Shown here: one piece after another, positions 48,446 through 61,348 of the stretch
Layout: every line of letters starts with the position of its first letter
Numbering within the stretch: the first letter of the stretch is position 1
NCBI RefSeq assembly: GCF_014898815.1
Contig: NW_026515521.1
Coordinates: 124,001 to 188,000 of the forward strand
Reading direction: 5' to 3'
DNA: 64,000 nucleotides
From: Panonychus citri
Taxonomy: Eukaryota; Arthropoda; Arachnida; Trombidiformes; Tetranychidae
Translations under genes and position numbers: made by a program
Notes under the pieces: model-generated
The model's database searches: none
What the model was told of the DNA's origin: nothing
The model's input: the letters and a program-made list of their open reading frames with translations, nothing else

Positions 48446-49430
48446 GAAAAATGAGTTATCATTATTTACTTCCGGGTTGAATGTTAATCCAGGTAATGTG
48501 AAACTATTGAACAATGTTGGCAGATTATACGAGGATCAAGGTAATCTTGCTTTGGCTTTAAGTTACTATGAGAAATCAGTTACAATTGAGCCAGATGATG
48601 TTCGAGGCTACCTGAATTTAGGTAAAGCATTGACCAAAATCGGACGTTTACCGGAAGCGGAAATGTTTTACCGTAAAGCGTTGGATTTGATACCAAAATC
48701 AAGCAGGTCAACATCACCTCTCAAAAATTCAAATGATATTTCTGAAAATATTGATCCCTTACCTGTGGATAAGTTGTCAGCAAATTCATACCTTGCATCA
48801 CTTTCTTCAAGGTCATCACTTTCACTCTCATTATCTTCACTGTTGACCTCATCTTCAGCGCCATTACTGCCAACTCCATCATCATCAGTATCTTCCTTAA
48901 TTGCTGATAAACCTATTGAGCAACAAAATACTGATCAAAGTAAAATAATTGGAAGGTTATCTTTCCCTGTTTATGAGAGACTGGTCAACCAAGGGACCAA
49001 TACTGACCATAATGATTATACCCTGATAGACTATAATGATGCCGTTAATGGTCATCATCAAGATGATAATTTGAAAGAATCAAAAACAACAACAACAATT
49101 ACAACTGATAACAACTTATCTTCATCAATTACATTAAATCATTTACAGGGTTTGCTTAATTATGCCTCACTTATAAGTCGAGATGAATCTCGTCTTGATG
49201 AGGCCAATCGGATGTTTCTAACTATCGCCTCCCTGAGACCAGATTATTCAGCAACATATTCAACATGGATTCAATCCATGATCAATGCTGGTTCTGTAAA
49301 TAATAACAAAAATCATAATGATAACGATAATGACGCAACCACCATCAATGGTAATCAATTCAATGATGAAACAATTTTATCTCAATTTACCTTAAACAAT
49401 AAGCAAACGGATCCAAATATTTTGTACAAT
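48446..49430 (+). CDS. TMTC3: TMTC3-like gene, large TPR exon
   Basis: Acceptor CTTCATCAG and donor ACAAT/GTAAGT. Phase 2 in, phase 0 out, 328 codons. It starts KNELSLFTSGLNVNPGNVKL, then two clear TPRs (LLNNVGRLYEDQGNLALALSYY... and VRGYLNLGKALTKIGRLPEAE...). A 150-residue Ser/Asn/Thr-rich insert follows (about plus-strand 48700-49130). TMTC3-specific sequence returns with LNHLQGLLNYASLISRDESR and LDEANRMFLTIASLRPDY (family [32 protein letters not shown], shown here only in part for comparison). A second Asn/Asp-rich insert follows, and the exon ends in the start of a further TPR (DPNILYN). TPRs bind partner proteins in the ER lumen. The inserts are unlike vertebrate TMTC3 and mirror the low-complexity runs of this genome. 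Confidence 0.95.
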
Positions 49431-49455
49431 GTAAGTTATATTGTTTATCACTCTT

Positions 49456-49473
49456 ATCATCATCATCATCATT

Positions 49474-49535
<62 letters not shown>

Positions 49536-49540
49536 TATCA
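49456..49540 (+). repeat. (CAT)n microsatellite in intron
   Basis: About 27 CAT units with two TAT interruptions, 25 bases after the donor at 49431. In the second duplication unit the same place (about 52285-52317) has a much shorter run. Confidence 0.92.
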
Positions 49541-49657
49541 CTGTTTGACTTTGTTTCTTTGTTTCGAAAAGTTTATCATCCTCATCAACTATTGAGATAA
49601 TCCTTCATCTTCCTTAATCTCTTTCACTTTCTCTTTCTCTTTTCCTTTAACAATTAG

Positions 49658-49741
49658 ATGGATACAATTAACATTTTATTTGCTCACAATCGTATTCCTA
49701 TCAAGTTTAACAATCAAAACAACCCACCGCTGTAGTGAATG
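49658..49741 (+). pseudogene. duplicate of TMTC3 membrane-helix exon
   Basis: Copy of 46809-46892 with intact splice sites and reading frame. It needs phase 2 on entry, while the exon before it (48446-49430) leaves phase 0, so it cannot be spliced after unit 1. It could only be used as a replacement for the unit-1 pair, joined from 42168. Labelled pseudogene because its partner exon is frameshifted. Confidence 0.6.
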
Positions 49742-51281
49742 GTAAGTTAATTGATTTTTAGTACTACAAAAAAGTCCATCAAGCTAATGGTAAGCGGTTA
49801 ACAATCAATGAGAATGACAAATTGTCAATGATGTTTTTTGAGTTTTATGTTGATTATGAGCAGGTTGATAAACAATTGAACGATAATAAATAATATTGTT
49901 ATGATTGAAATTTTCTACTCCCAATCTTATATATCAAACCAAAGCCAAAGAAACATCAATTTTGACACTAACTTTATTGTTTTTTAGCTGTTCCAAGCTC
50001 TTATTATGTGTCTATTATAAATTTGAGATAAAATCATTTGAAAAACAACAATTTTCTGTGAAATGAAATGTTTATATTGTTAACTATTTAGTTGGTGTTA
50101 GATTAATACAATTGATGACTTTTTTTTGCAGTTCGATTGTTATTTCATTTGAAAGAAATGAAGAGGAAAAAAGTTCCGAGGAAAATGTTGATATTCAGTG
50201 GAGATTGTGAATCATTTTTGTAGCTTGATTCGTTTTCATGTTACTTTATTTTCTGCTTTGCTTTGCATTTACTATTGTCCATTGATTTGGTCACAATTGT
50301 AGTAGTTTCAATCTTTTACCATGTAGACTTTGAATCCAATCGACTTATCAATGATACTTTTTGATGATGATAATGATGACGATAATAAAGATGCATGATG
50401 AATACTCAGATCCCTTTGATTGAGTGATAAGATGATTGGTAAAAATTGAGATGATAAAAAAGATGCTACTTTTTTTCCTCATATTCTGTCTTCTTTTCGT
50501 CATTTTTTTTTCGTTGGGAACAATTTTCATCATAATGAATATCAGGTGACATGTAAAAGATTGATGTCTTGTCGACTCTGAATTTTTATCAACATGACAA
50601 TGATGATGAGAAAAAAATGATGAGAAATATCAGTAAAGAGAGAGAGAGAGAAAAAATCGCTGATCTTCCCAAAATGAACTAGGAAATATTGAGAATTGAT
50701 AACAAGGTTTCCATGACAACCGATGCTACAAGTTAACTCTGAATTTTGGATACAAATAAGGGGAAAGATTGATAAGACAAAATTTTCATCAAGCTTGAGT
50801 AGTTAGGAAAACGTTTTGATATTTTTCCTTCTGAATTATTCTGATGAAATTTTCTCCTGATAAACATTTTTCCAGGGTAAGCTGAAACTTTTACATGGTG
50901 ATAATAATACTCCAAGTTTTATTCATTTTCATGTCAATCAACCTTCAATTTTGTAAATTCAATATATAAATATAACTCAGGCAATGAATCAGAACTTTTT
51001 TTTCTCACTTGTTCATTTGAACATTTCAATCATGATAATCATTTTCATGCTGACTTTCATATTAATATTACTAATTCCAATCAATATCAATTTGATTCAG
51101 TATATGCTACCTATGGGAATTGATCATCATTACTGCATTAATAGTTTGATGTATTCTCAATTGATTGAGACAACAATTAACTACAATTATCATGGAAAAT
51201 TGATAAACTATTTTGCTATTATTGATTGAATCTTGTCATTGATTTTCAAATTGATTTTTGATTTTCTTTTCTCTTCATCAG

Positions 51282-52262
51282 GAAAAATGAGTTATCATTA
51301 TTTACTTCCGGGTTGAATGTTAATCCAGGTAATGTGAAACTATTGAACAATGTTGGCAGATTATACGAGGATCAAGGTAATCTTGCTTTGGCTTTAAGTT
51401 ACTATGAGAAATCAGTTACAATTGAGCCAGATGATGTTCGAGGCTACCTGAATTTAGGTAAAGCATTGACCAAAATCGGACGTTTACCGGAAGCGGAAAT
51501 GTTTTACCGTAAAGCGTTGGATTTGATACCAAAATCAAGCAGGTCAACATCACCTCTCAAAAATTCAAATGATATTTCTGAAAATATTGATCCCTTACCT
51601 GTGGATAAGTTGTCAGCAAATTCATACCTTGCATCACTTTCTTCAAGGTCATCACTTTCACTCATTATCTTCACTGTTGACCTCATCTTCAGCGCCATTA
51701 CTGCCAACTCCATCATCATCAGTATCTTCCTTAATTGCTGATAAACCTATTGAGCAACAAAATACTGATCAAAGTAAAATAATTGGAAGGTTATCTTTCC
51801 TGTTTATGAGAGACTGGTCAACCAAGGGACCAATACTGACCATAATGATTATACCTGATAGACTATAATGATGCTGTTAATGGTCATCATCAAGATGATA
51901 ATTTGAAAGAATCAAAAACAACAACAACAATTACAACTGATAACAACTTATCTTCATCAATTACATTAAATCATTTACAGGGTTTGCTTAATTATGCCTC
52001 ACTTATAAGTCGAGATGAATCTCGTCTTGATGAGGCCAATCGGATGTTTTTAACTATCGCCTCCCTGAGACCAGATTATTCAGCAACATATTCAACATGG
52101 ATTCAATCCATGATCAATGCTGGTTCTGTAAATAATAACAAAAATCATAATGATAACGATAATGACGCAACCACCATCAATGGTAATCAATTCAATGATG
52201 AAACAATTTTATCTCAATTTACCTTAAACAATAAGCAAACGGATCCAAATATTTTGTACAAT
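51282..52262 (+). pseudogene. duplicate of TMTC3 large TPR exon, frameshifted
   Basis: Copy of 48446-49430, 981 instead of 985 bases. The first 120 codons are intact, including both TPRs. Then two bases are missing in a CT-rich stretch near 51661, one near 51799 and one near 51854. The frame is lost after ...SSRSSLSL and is not regained in phase with the donor at 52263. The downstream part (LNHLQGLLNYASLISRDESR...) is otherwise unchanged. It is either a decaying duplicate or the result of sequencing indels. Confidence 0.75.
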
Positions 52263-52423
52263 GTAAGTCCTATTGTTTATCACTCTTATCATCATCATCA
52301 TCATTATCATCATTATCACTGTTTGACTTTGTTTCTTTGTTTCGGAAAAGTTTATCATCCTCATCAACTATTGAGATAATCCTTCATCTTCCTTAATCTC
52401 TTTCGCTTTCTCTTTCTCTTTTC

Positions 52424-52830
52424 AGTAGTTGTACCATTATCTTTCTAGTATTTCCACTTCCTCTTTGCTATTTTTTTCTCAATTCTTTTCATTCATGCAA
52501 AGATTTTCTCGATCCTCTGTCTCTCTCGCTCATCACCCTCTTGAACATCTCACCACTTCCCTGTCCAAATCATTTCCGTTTATAATAACACAATAGCATC
52601 AGAAGATAATGCTAGAATTGAATAGCGAAGCAAATCTTAGAAGATAAAACTTTCTTCCTCATAATCATCAGAATTTTTCTTCAGCTTATCTTATCCCATT
52701 GTCCATTTTTCTTTATCATACATTTCCATTCTCATCTCTCGTTCTCGTCTTCCGCACTCTTCATCATCTTAATTTGTTATCACAAAATCTTCATTGTATC
52801 TTATTGACTTCTATCACTTTCATTGTTGAA

Positions 52831-52861
<31 letters not shown>

Positions 52862-55800
52862 CATCTCTTTGCTTCCTCTGAGTTTATCTTTTACATCATG
52901 TATCATCATCATGATAATTTCTTATAAATAAGTCTCCTTATTATTTCAAAGTTAAATTATCATAAAATTTTCTTCTCAAAATTTTGATATTATTAAGAAT
53001 TTAGATTTTATAAAATAATGAGAAAATAAAGTTTTCATCCTCATCCATTATTTCATGGACAAAGAATCATTTCATGATCTCATGCAACAACAATTTTCTT
53101 AGCTGCAAATGAATTAATTACTTGGGTGTAAATGTTGTTAAAATTTTAATTATCACTAATTCAAAATTAGATTGATGAGCTTAATCAACCTGAATTGTAT
53201 TAAATGAAACTCCATTTATCTTAATGGTAATTGATTGATAGCAAAAATTTCTAAGCAAGTAAATAGTGAAGATAATCAATTCTACCATTATGATTATTTC
53301 ATTATCGAGATTCTATTAGAAATTATTCAAAAGTTTTCATTTTGATAATAATTAATTGTCTTAAAATCTTGCCCTTAATTGCTGGTCATTAATCTAATCA
53401 AATTGTATTCACTTGGAAATTGTATCTTATTTAGCTAACATTTGATACATTGAGAGTTAAACGGAAAAATTGAATTATATTTACCGTTATTTCATTTATG
53501 ACAATAATCATGACAACTGAACATGAACCCATGTCAATTGCACTCCCACCTCTCATCTACCCACCTCACCTTAATAAAGTCAATTCATGAATGATATTAT
53601 TGACTATTCTCATATCAATAAATAAAGATCACAAGGGATGTTGCTGACCTGTCGATGGACAGACACACACGTTTTATCATCAGGATACAGGAAGAAGAAG
53701 ATGAGAAGAGATCACTCTTCTTTATAACCGAAAGTTAAATTGTAATGAAAAAGATGATGATGATTAGACTATTGGATAATATTACCAATAATTTAGTAGA
53801 AGAAGCAATTTACTGATTGAGTCTATGGAACCGCATCTTTTTTCCCTTCTTCCGTTGTGTTTACAGAATAAGAAAATTACTATTGCCCTCACGATTATCT
53901 TCCTAAGATTAATCTAATCATTTGGTCTATTCTCTTCCACGTTTACTCACTCATCCTTTTATCATCCTCGTCTCTCTCCCTCTCTGACTTTTCCTCACTT
54001 ACCTTATCAATTGGTCCTTTATCTTTCCCTCTCATCATTATCACTTTTCCTCAGTTCTCCCGCATCATCATCATCATCCATTATCATCATCTCAAACTTT
54101 TCCCTTCGGTTTCTCAGTTTCCTCCTTCTCACTCGCTTCTCATCTTTGTCACTTTTTTGTTTCTTATTTTACATTGTGTATATCGAATCAAGTATCAAAA
54201 GCAACCATCACCCAAGTGATGCATAATCAGCCTGATGGTGAACAAAAAAAAACTTCATCAATCCTCTTCCTCCTTTTCCTCATCATTATGATTTCTTTCA
54301 TCATCTGTACTTGTCTCATTCTCATCTGTCTCATCATCTTTTCACGGCTCGTCATGGCTTATTAACAGTCGATTACATATTATTCACATGAAAATGCATT
54401 TAAACGCTCTGACTTGAATCTCTTACATTCACTCAGCTCATCTTTCATCATCATACACTGAAAAAGAAGAAGAAGAAAAAAACAGCTTAAGCTGATGATG
54501 ATCATCATGATGAGGATGGGGAAAGACAGATCATAATATGATATTTAACTCTCACTTTGGGTTGACAATCAAAGTAAATATTGCTACACCTTATTATGAT
54601 TCGATGATTATTATCTATTCAACTGTGTAATTTATATAAACATCATTTGATTTTCACTCATACCCACTCCTCTTTTTCATCCTTCTTCCTGCATCCACCT
54701 CATCACCTCCTCATCCTCCTCCTTTTATACAATATTTGGACAATAATTTTGCATTTGGTCAATTGTATTATCTTTATCTATTACAATCAACAATCAACAT
54801 CCAAAGTTAAACATAATTGTGAATAGAAGAGAGTAGAAACTTTTTCATTTCCATTTCCTTCCTTCCTTTCCAATTATTCATCATCATCATCATCATTCTC
54901 ATCATTTCTACATTCATTATGCAAACAACAACAGCAACATAATAATACAAACTCTAATCAACCAACCTAATTAACTTTGCACAATCATCAAGATCACAAT
55001 CACAATTAACCAAGCAATTAATTTCTCAGCAAAAGGGGCAAAAGTTTCCTGTTTATCTCGTTGATAAAATCAAATGAGATCAAAATTCAAGTTGAAACAA
55101 TTGAACCCAAATTCACAATTAACCTAAACATTTTTCCTGGAAAAGGGAAAATATTACCATGTGATAATCTTTATGAAATAACCATGAGACAAATGAAATA
55201 TCATAAATTTTGAGATTTCTAATGATAACAATAATGATGATAAATAAATTGTCATTTACATGTAACTCATATGTTCATGTGATGATAATAATATTATTAC
55301 TTTTGAAGGTGTAAGAAAAAAGTTTCAACTGAAAAACTGTCTCTTGGTAACTGTCAACCTAATATATCATGTATCAAGTTTAATTTACATTTGAAGAGAC
55401 AGAGATGAAGATGATGATGAAAAGTGGGTGGAAAATGAGGAAGTCAAAGCGACATGAATGAAATGAAATTACAACATTAGACGACGATGATGATGATGAA
55501 AGATGAAGCCAAAGTTTGGGAATAATTTCACATGGGAATTGAATAGCAACTTTTTCCTTCTCCTAGAAAAAATCGTATATTAAAATGTTATCATTTGCAA
55601 ATTTTAACTATTCAAACATGATGATGATCATTATCATGATGATAAAATGAGAGACACATCTGATAATGATAACAGATCTTTAATAAGTATTTTTCTTTGA
55701 ATTATTATCAATAGTAAGTTGATCATGTTCATGTTTTATCATGTCAAATTGTTCAGTGATTCAGAGATTCAGGGAAAAATTTTCACTTTTAGGCTTTTCG

Positions 55801-58601
55801 TTGGTGAAAATTGTTGTAATCATGTAAATGGAAATAGAAAGTTTTTTGGATATTAGTTGCAATTTTCCATTTCGTTAATCGTCACTATTGATATGTAATA
55901 ATTTTCTAAATAATCACCTTCTCTCTCATGAGTCTTCAGTTCGATAAGTCAGAATAATGTTCAATGTTCCAATGGAATAGGAAACAAATCAGGTCGTATT
56001 TCCCCCTTCCCTTCATCATGATATTATTCTGACAATGACAATATCCAATATTCAATTGCATAAGCTCATGATGATGATGATTTTTTCTTCTGTTGTCAAC
56101 ATTGAAGGTGAAAAAAAAGTTCTGTATTCAAATGATATTTTATACATTTCTATCACTTGGGAATGATGAGTGACATTTTTGTCTGCCATCATGATAGTAT
56201 CAGTATAATGGTAACAGTATTTATCATGAGATATTATCTGAGAATAGAGAATGAATCAATTCTTGGCACGAAAAGATCATAATTTTCAGGCTTCAATTGA
56301 TCTCATTCAATTTTCAGGTGATAATCATGATAATACCTTTGCTGATTCATGCTAATCATGGTGATGATAACATTATCCATAGTTATTTGTTTGCAAGAAA
56401 TGCAATAAAATCACAAAACTATCTGACAGATAAACTCATGAACAACCAATGAATATCATCATGATCATTATCACTATAATTTATTAGGAATAAAATTTCA
56501 TCTTATTCAATTTGATGGGATTTTTTTACAATTATCATGAAAATGATTCTTTCTCATCAATTGTATCTATTAAATCATGAGATTATATTATTAATCAAAA
56601 TGAAATTTACATTTTACTTGTGAATCTCTGGTTAGTTGGGTCGTTAAATTCATTTTCAGCACAATTTTGAGTCTTATCATGAAAGCAGGGAGAATTTTTC
56701 TTTCTTTTTTTAATTTAATTGTGAAAATTATCATCATTTAGAGGAAATTATTTCATTAAAAATTCAAATTCTGATGAGAATGAGAATGAAAATCGAATGA
56801 GAAATGATAATATTGTTTTTCGTCTGTATTTTCCTGTTCCTCGATATTCTGGTTACCATGAAAATTTGAATCTCTTTTCTGAATTCAATTGAATCGAAAG
56901 TAATACAAGTTTAGCAGTTTTATTATCATTTTCAGAGTGAATTCTTTGTAGACCTGGAAAAAAGTGGTAACCTCATTCTTAATTAAGTTACATCAATTTT
57001 ACAATTGAATTTAATGAATGCATGGAGAGGGAGAGAAAGAGATCAGGGGGTTAATGTGGAAAAGAGGGTATTTGGTGGGAATGGAATATATTCAAGAAGA
57101 GAATCTAATTTTTTTCTCTCCTTTTCTTTTCTTTTCTGTTCTTTTTTTTCTTCTCATCATCTCACCTTTTCTCAGGAGGATGTAACGAAACTGAATTATC
57201 ATGAATAATATGAAAAAATTTTTATTCTTTTTTTTTACTTACTTATATTGATTACTAACCATATGAATTGAAAATTTAGTCTGAAAAGTTATTCTGATTA
57301 CTATTAATCAAATTTAAGGAAAGGTTATTGGTTGTGGTTAGTACTGGAAATAATCAATAGACTCATTAATTCATAGAAATTTTGATTCTAAATTCAGTAA
57401 AATAATTTAATATGAGCTGATTAGCCTTATAGACAATCAAGTTAATCAGGATGAATTGAAATCTAGAGTAGCAATGTAAAGCTAACCAATGATAATCAGA
57501 TACACATTTCACCCTGATAGCTAATGAAGCAATCAAATTTAATTACTGGTGATATAAACATTGAGAGAAACTTGATCACCTAAGCCACCAAAGACTCAAT
57601 ATGAATCAGAATAAAATACAAGTATATATGGAACATATCATGAACTTGATTGCTGTTTCCATGTAAATTTAAACATTTTTTACTTTTTTATTTAATCCAT
57701 TCTAGAAAATACAATTAACTTTGGATTCCAATTGATTCGCTCGAAAATTTCGCTCATATGAATACAATGAACTTCTTTATTAACTCTCATCTCTTACTCA
57801 AACCTCCTTCTCTCTTTCTTTCTTTCTTTCTTTCTTTCTTCTTTCTTTCTTTCTTCTTTCTTTCTTTCTTGAACCATGAAACTGTCTATTAGATTAAAGG
57901 TTACCCAGAGAATTGGAGTTTCTTAGCTGAAGAGTTATTTGCATATTTATCCAGGTAACTTTTTCCTTCTTTCAGATTTTTCCATTATCTTTCTTTCCAT
58001 TCAGACAGAATCGTTCAGAAGATAAGATTCAGAAGTGATTGCAATTCAATAACAAGAATCACAGAGAATCTTTGTCTTCCTCTATCCGTCTATTTATCTG
58101 TCGTCCTTTTCTCTATCTTTCTTCGTTTACTTTTGTCGTCTATTTCCAAAAAGCAGCATCTTACTCAAGTCACTTTAACCCAATAGTTTCCAATGATAAT
58201 GATAAACTTTTACCTTTCTTCTCAATTGTATAAACCCTCTGGCTAAATTATTGAACTCAGTAAAAAGTCAACTGATCATAATTCATAAAATATATTCATG
58301 AATATCTATATATATCATTACCTTTATTCATTTATTAATATCTCCTCGAGTTGAAAGTCAAAATCTTATCATGCTAATCTATTGAACTTTAAGCATTTAT
58401 CATAACCATTTTGATCCGTGTAAATGTGCAATCAATCAAATCAAAATTATCATGATAACAATTTATCTCCATATCTCCAATTTGTTAAATAATATATTGG
58501 TTTAAATTACTTTGATGATAATGATACACTTTGTGGATTACAATTCACCGATTAATTAATCATTCGGAATCAATTTTATTATTTACTTTCCATCCATCTA
58601 G
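52424..58601 (+). other. intron of TMTC3-like gene (6.2 kb after unit 2)
   Basis: The exon at 58602 follows 49430 in phase and in conserved order, so no exon is required here. It holds a CT run at 52831-52856, a TTTC repeat at 57811-57870 and TC-rich stretches near 53960-54170 that give long but meaningless open frames. Confidence 0.75.
57811..57870. repeat. (TTTC)n microsatellite
   Basis: About 14 TTTC units with two TTC interruptions. Confidence 0.9.
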
Positions 58602-58688
58602 ATGGCGATATTATTCAATAACAATGGAAACCTTGAAAATGCTCTCAATTTATTTGATCAAATTCTTAAAATTGATCCTTATCATCAA
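58602..58688 (+). CDS. TMTC3: TMTC3-like gene, TPR exon
   Basis: Acceptor CATCCATCTAG and donor CATCAA/GTAAGT. Phase 0 in and out, 29 codons. It encodes MAILFNNNGNLENALNLFDQ and ILKIDPYHQ, one TPR helix pair. It continues ...DPNILYN of the exon at 48446 (family: [20 protein letters not shown]). The Met is internal, not a start. Confidence 0.9.
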
Positions 58689-58880
58689 GTAAGTGATCAT
58701 ATTTTTCACCTTGAAACTTTCATCTCATTGAACTTTGTCTTTATTATCATAACTTTTCCAACCTCCTGATTATTATCATTTGGCTGCCTAGCATTTTTTC
58801 AAGTATCTTTATATCAACACTTATCTTTTGTCTCTTCATCTTTTATCATCATCTCCTATTCATCCTCTCATCTTTGACAG

Positions 58881-59078
58881 GAAACTTTATCAACATCAGC
58901 TCGAATAATTAAAGATAATGAATTAATTGGTGACTATTTAACAATTGCAATTGAAAGACTCGAGACTCTTGTCTCAATGGGTAAAGCAGATGAAACCGTT
59001 TACTTTGACCTGGGAATGCTGTCCATCAGGTCAGGATCAATGGCCACTGCAAGAAAACATTTCGCCAAAGCGATCGAG
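58881..59078 (+). CDS. TMTC3: TMTC3-like gene, TPR exon
   Basis: Acceptor CTTTGACAG and donor ATCGAG/GTAAAT. Phase 0 in and out, 66 codons. It contains a connecting helix (IKDNELIGDYLTIAIERLET) and a TPR (VYFDLGMLSIRSGSMATARK ... KAIE), equivalent to the TMTC3 repeat [26 protein letters not shown]. Confidence 0.92.
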
Positions 59079-59367
59079 GTAAATATAGAATGTAAAATTA
59101 TGATAACATAAAACTGACCACTTATCCTATTGAAAATTTTCACTCAACAATTGACCATTATCTTTGTCCACTAAACTATTGATTCTATCAATATTTAGAA
59201 AGGTAAAGAAGGTTAATGAAAAAGGTCACTACGAAGTGGACAATCAAAGTGAATGTAGCATGTGATTCGATTCACATACAACCAATTGATCGTTAATTAA
59301 CAATAAAGAAACAATTTTCCATCTAGTCCAAATAATCAATTGATTGTTGTTTTATTTTCCCCTTTAG
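59079..59367 (+). other. short intron
   Basis: 289 bases between two TPR exons. GT-AG, pyrimidine-rich before CCCTTTAG. Confidence 0.85.
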
Positions 59368-59469
59368 TTGAAACCAAATTTCACTGAGGCTTTATTCAAT
59401 ATGGCATTACTATTGTACAAGGAGGATCAACCTCAAGATGCTTTACCATTTCTCAAGTTCATCTTAAAG
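59368..59469 (+). CDS. TMTC3: TMTC3-like gene, TPR exon
   Basis: Acceptor CCCCTTTAG and donor TTAAAG/GTGAGT. Phase 0 in and out, 34 codons. It encodes LKPNFTEALFNMALLLYKED and QPQDALPFLKFILK, a full TPR matching the TMTC3 repeat [33 protein letters not shown]. Confidence 0.94.
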
Positions 59470-59550
59470 GTGAGTTAATCATTTCTTGATTGGATTATGT
59501 TACACCAAACAATTAATTTCTTAACTTTGTAATATTTCTCTGATTATCAG

Positions 59551-59722
59551 ACTGAGCGGACATGGAAAAGCTTTACTATTAATGCTCGCCATCAATTCAA
59601 GTACCAATGAGGTCGACGATCAAAGTGGATCACTTAAAGTTCAACAATTACCTTCATCTTCATCTCCAGAGTCCAAAGAGTTTTTTGGCGCTCAATCAAA
59701 TTCAAATACATTCTATACATAG
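59551..59722 (+). CDS. TMTC3: TMTC3-like gene, last recognised exon, frame broken
   Basis: Acceptor GATTATCAG. In the phase delivered by the previous exon it reads TERTWKSFTIN and stops at 59608. One base over (59552-59722) the sequence is open for 56 codons and reads HGKALLLMLAINSS, like the family segment (DHIKGLILKGDILMN), and then a Ser-rich tail ending SNSNTFYT. The protein-like frame is thus +1 and needs an indel near 59560. Vertebrate TMTC3 continues for roughly 200 more residues with further TPRs; here the open frame ends early. The C-terminal repeats may have been lost, lie beyond the second retrotransposon, or be hidden by errors. Confidence 0.7.
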
Positions 59723-60980
59723 AAATTAAAAAGAAAGAGAGACAAATAAGAGAATGATTTTCAATATATAATTTTATACACACCAAATGGTTAAGAAGAA
59801 TGTAATTCAATTAGATTAATTGTGAAAAGGATTCAATGTAATTTTTGACCGATTTAAATAATCAAACAACTAAAGAAAGTAAATTACACAGTAAACTCAG
59901 TGCCATCTATTGAGGCCTCTTGTAACTTCTGCTCGAAAAAAATGAATGAATGAAACTCAATAATACTACTGAATCCAAATAATTGTTGACCATTTAGCTT
60001 TCGATTAAACGATTGAATATTAAATGGAAACATTCAGCCTTGTGCAGAAGTAAACAATTGATCAATTTATAAACTAATTTAACAAAATTTATCCAACAGA
60101 TTGATACATTTTAAAAGCATTTTAATATTTGAATTCTGGTTTGATGAGATTAATAACTTAAATTGAATATTTTATCTTTCTATATTTAATTGTAATAACT
60201 TTAAGTACACATTTCGATTACTTGATTCACCTGTAAATATTATCATGTTGTTCATTGTGTTCAATCTAATAATTGATATTAAATTAATTTCAACTTGTAA
60301 TTTAATGTAACTTTGTATTGGTTTTCTCATTTAATTGCACATCCATTTGTTTCGTCGGGCACTGAACTAAACGTTAAGTTTTGTACACTGGGATTGTGCT
60401 CTAATTTTTTGATTCCAATTTGATTAAAGTTTACATTTTTGCCAATTGTTTGATACGAAGGTGAAAATCAGGTCCAAAGATAACTTTCATTCTATGAATG
60501 AAATCCTTCACAATGCAGGTAGACAGACATGATTGATTAAAAGGAATAAATCACATTCTCTTCATTTACTGAAACGCGGTTATCAAATCGAAAGTAGAAT
60601 GAGGATGCTAATCTTCCTTCTGATCTTCTAGCATTTGCTTGGCTCAAAAGGGATAAGTTTTATTACTAAAAGCAATAATTCGGAAAAGTTCTTAATGATC
60701 AATCTAACAAACCAAACATACATACGCTATGATTTCGCACATTTTACAAGAATGGCGAAATATTATAAGATCGAAAATTCAATGAATAGCTTTTGAGAAA
60801 TAAACTCGATAGTCTTGAAACTCTTATCTGATAGAAATAATAAATAGAATATGGTAAGTGAAATTGAGATATATTCTTACGAAAAGTAATCATAATAGCT
60901 TTTAATGAGATGATGTGAGTTTGTAAATACTAACAAGTAACAATAACAAAACCGTTTGTTCAGACGCTATTTACAATATA
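59723..60980 (+). other. 3' region of TMTC3-like gene / intergenic
   Basis: AT-rich, no exon recognised. It probably contains the 3' UTR; AATAAA-type words occur (for example near 60546), but no site can be assigned with confidence. Confidence 0.5.
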
Positions 60981-61348
60981 TGTGAGGGATAAATTTTGAG
61001 ATTTTCAGAATTTTCCTGAAAACACTTTAATGTTTCTCTTTTCTTATTTTAATTTTGATTAATTTGTTTTCTTTTAATAATTGATTAGCCTATGATTAAG
61101 CCTCGAAGCTTATTTAATCTAATGATTAATCTTGTCTTAATCTCTTTTGTTTAATGGACGCTTAGTCTAGCCATTTGGCTTTTATTTGTAATCTTCCCCT
61201 TATTTAATCATTTTTGTATCTTTTTGATTATCATCATTATCTTATGATATCTTATGTTTAATCTCTAGTTAACGGAAAAGATTCAATCTTTTAGTTAGTG
61301 TTATTTTTAACCTCGAAGTGTTAACTTGATTAACTTTTTATGTTTCAT

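Larger units (their letters stand above)
46791..49639 (+). repeat. tandem duplication, unit 1 (about 2849 bp)
   Basis: This unit is followed directly by a near-identical unit at 49640-52423. The junction lies in a shared pyrimidine stretch (CTCTTTTC), which also occurs at the start of unit 1 and the end of unit 2, so boundaries are uncertain by about 10 bases. It contains the exons at 46809 and 48446. It is longer than unit 2 mainly because of a longer CAT repeat at 49456-49540. Confidence 0.93.
49640..52423 (+). repeat. tandem duplication, unit 2 (about 2784 bp)
   Basis: Near-identical to 46791-49639. Differences seen are a few transitions (for example GATGCC/GATGCT, TTTCTA/TTTTTA) and many one- to few-base indels, plus the shorter GA run (50635-50650) and CAT run. 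It contains copies of two TMTC3 exons. It may be real or a false duplication in the assembly. Confidence 0.93.

Noticed and set aside
54011..54365. Overlapping Ser/Leu/Phe-rich ORFs
   Set aside because: Arise from CT/CAT-rich DNA; no conserved motif and no splice or start context.
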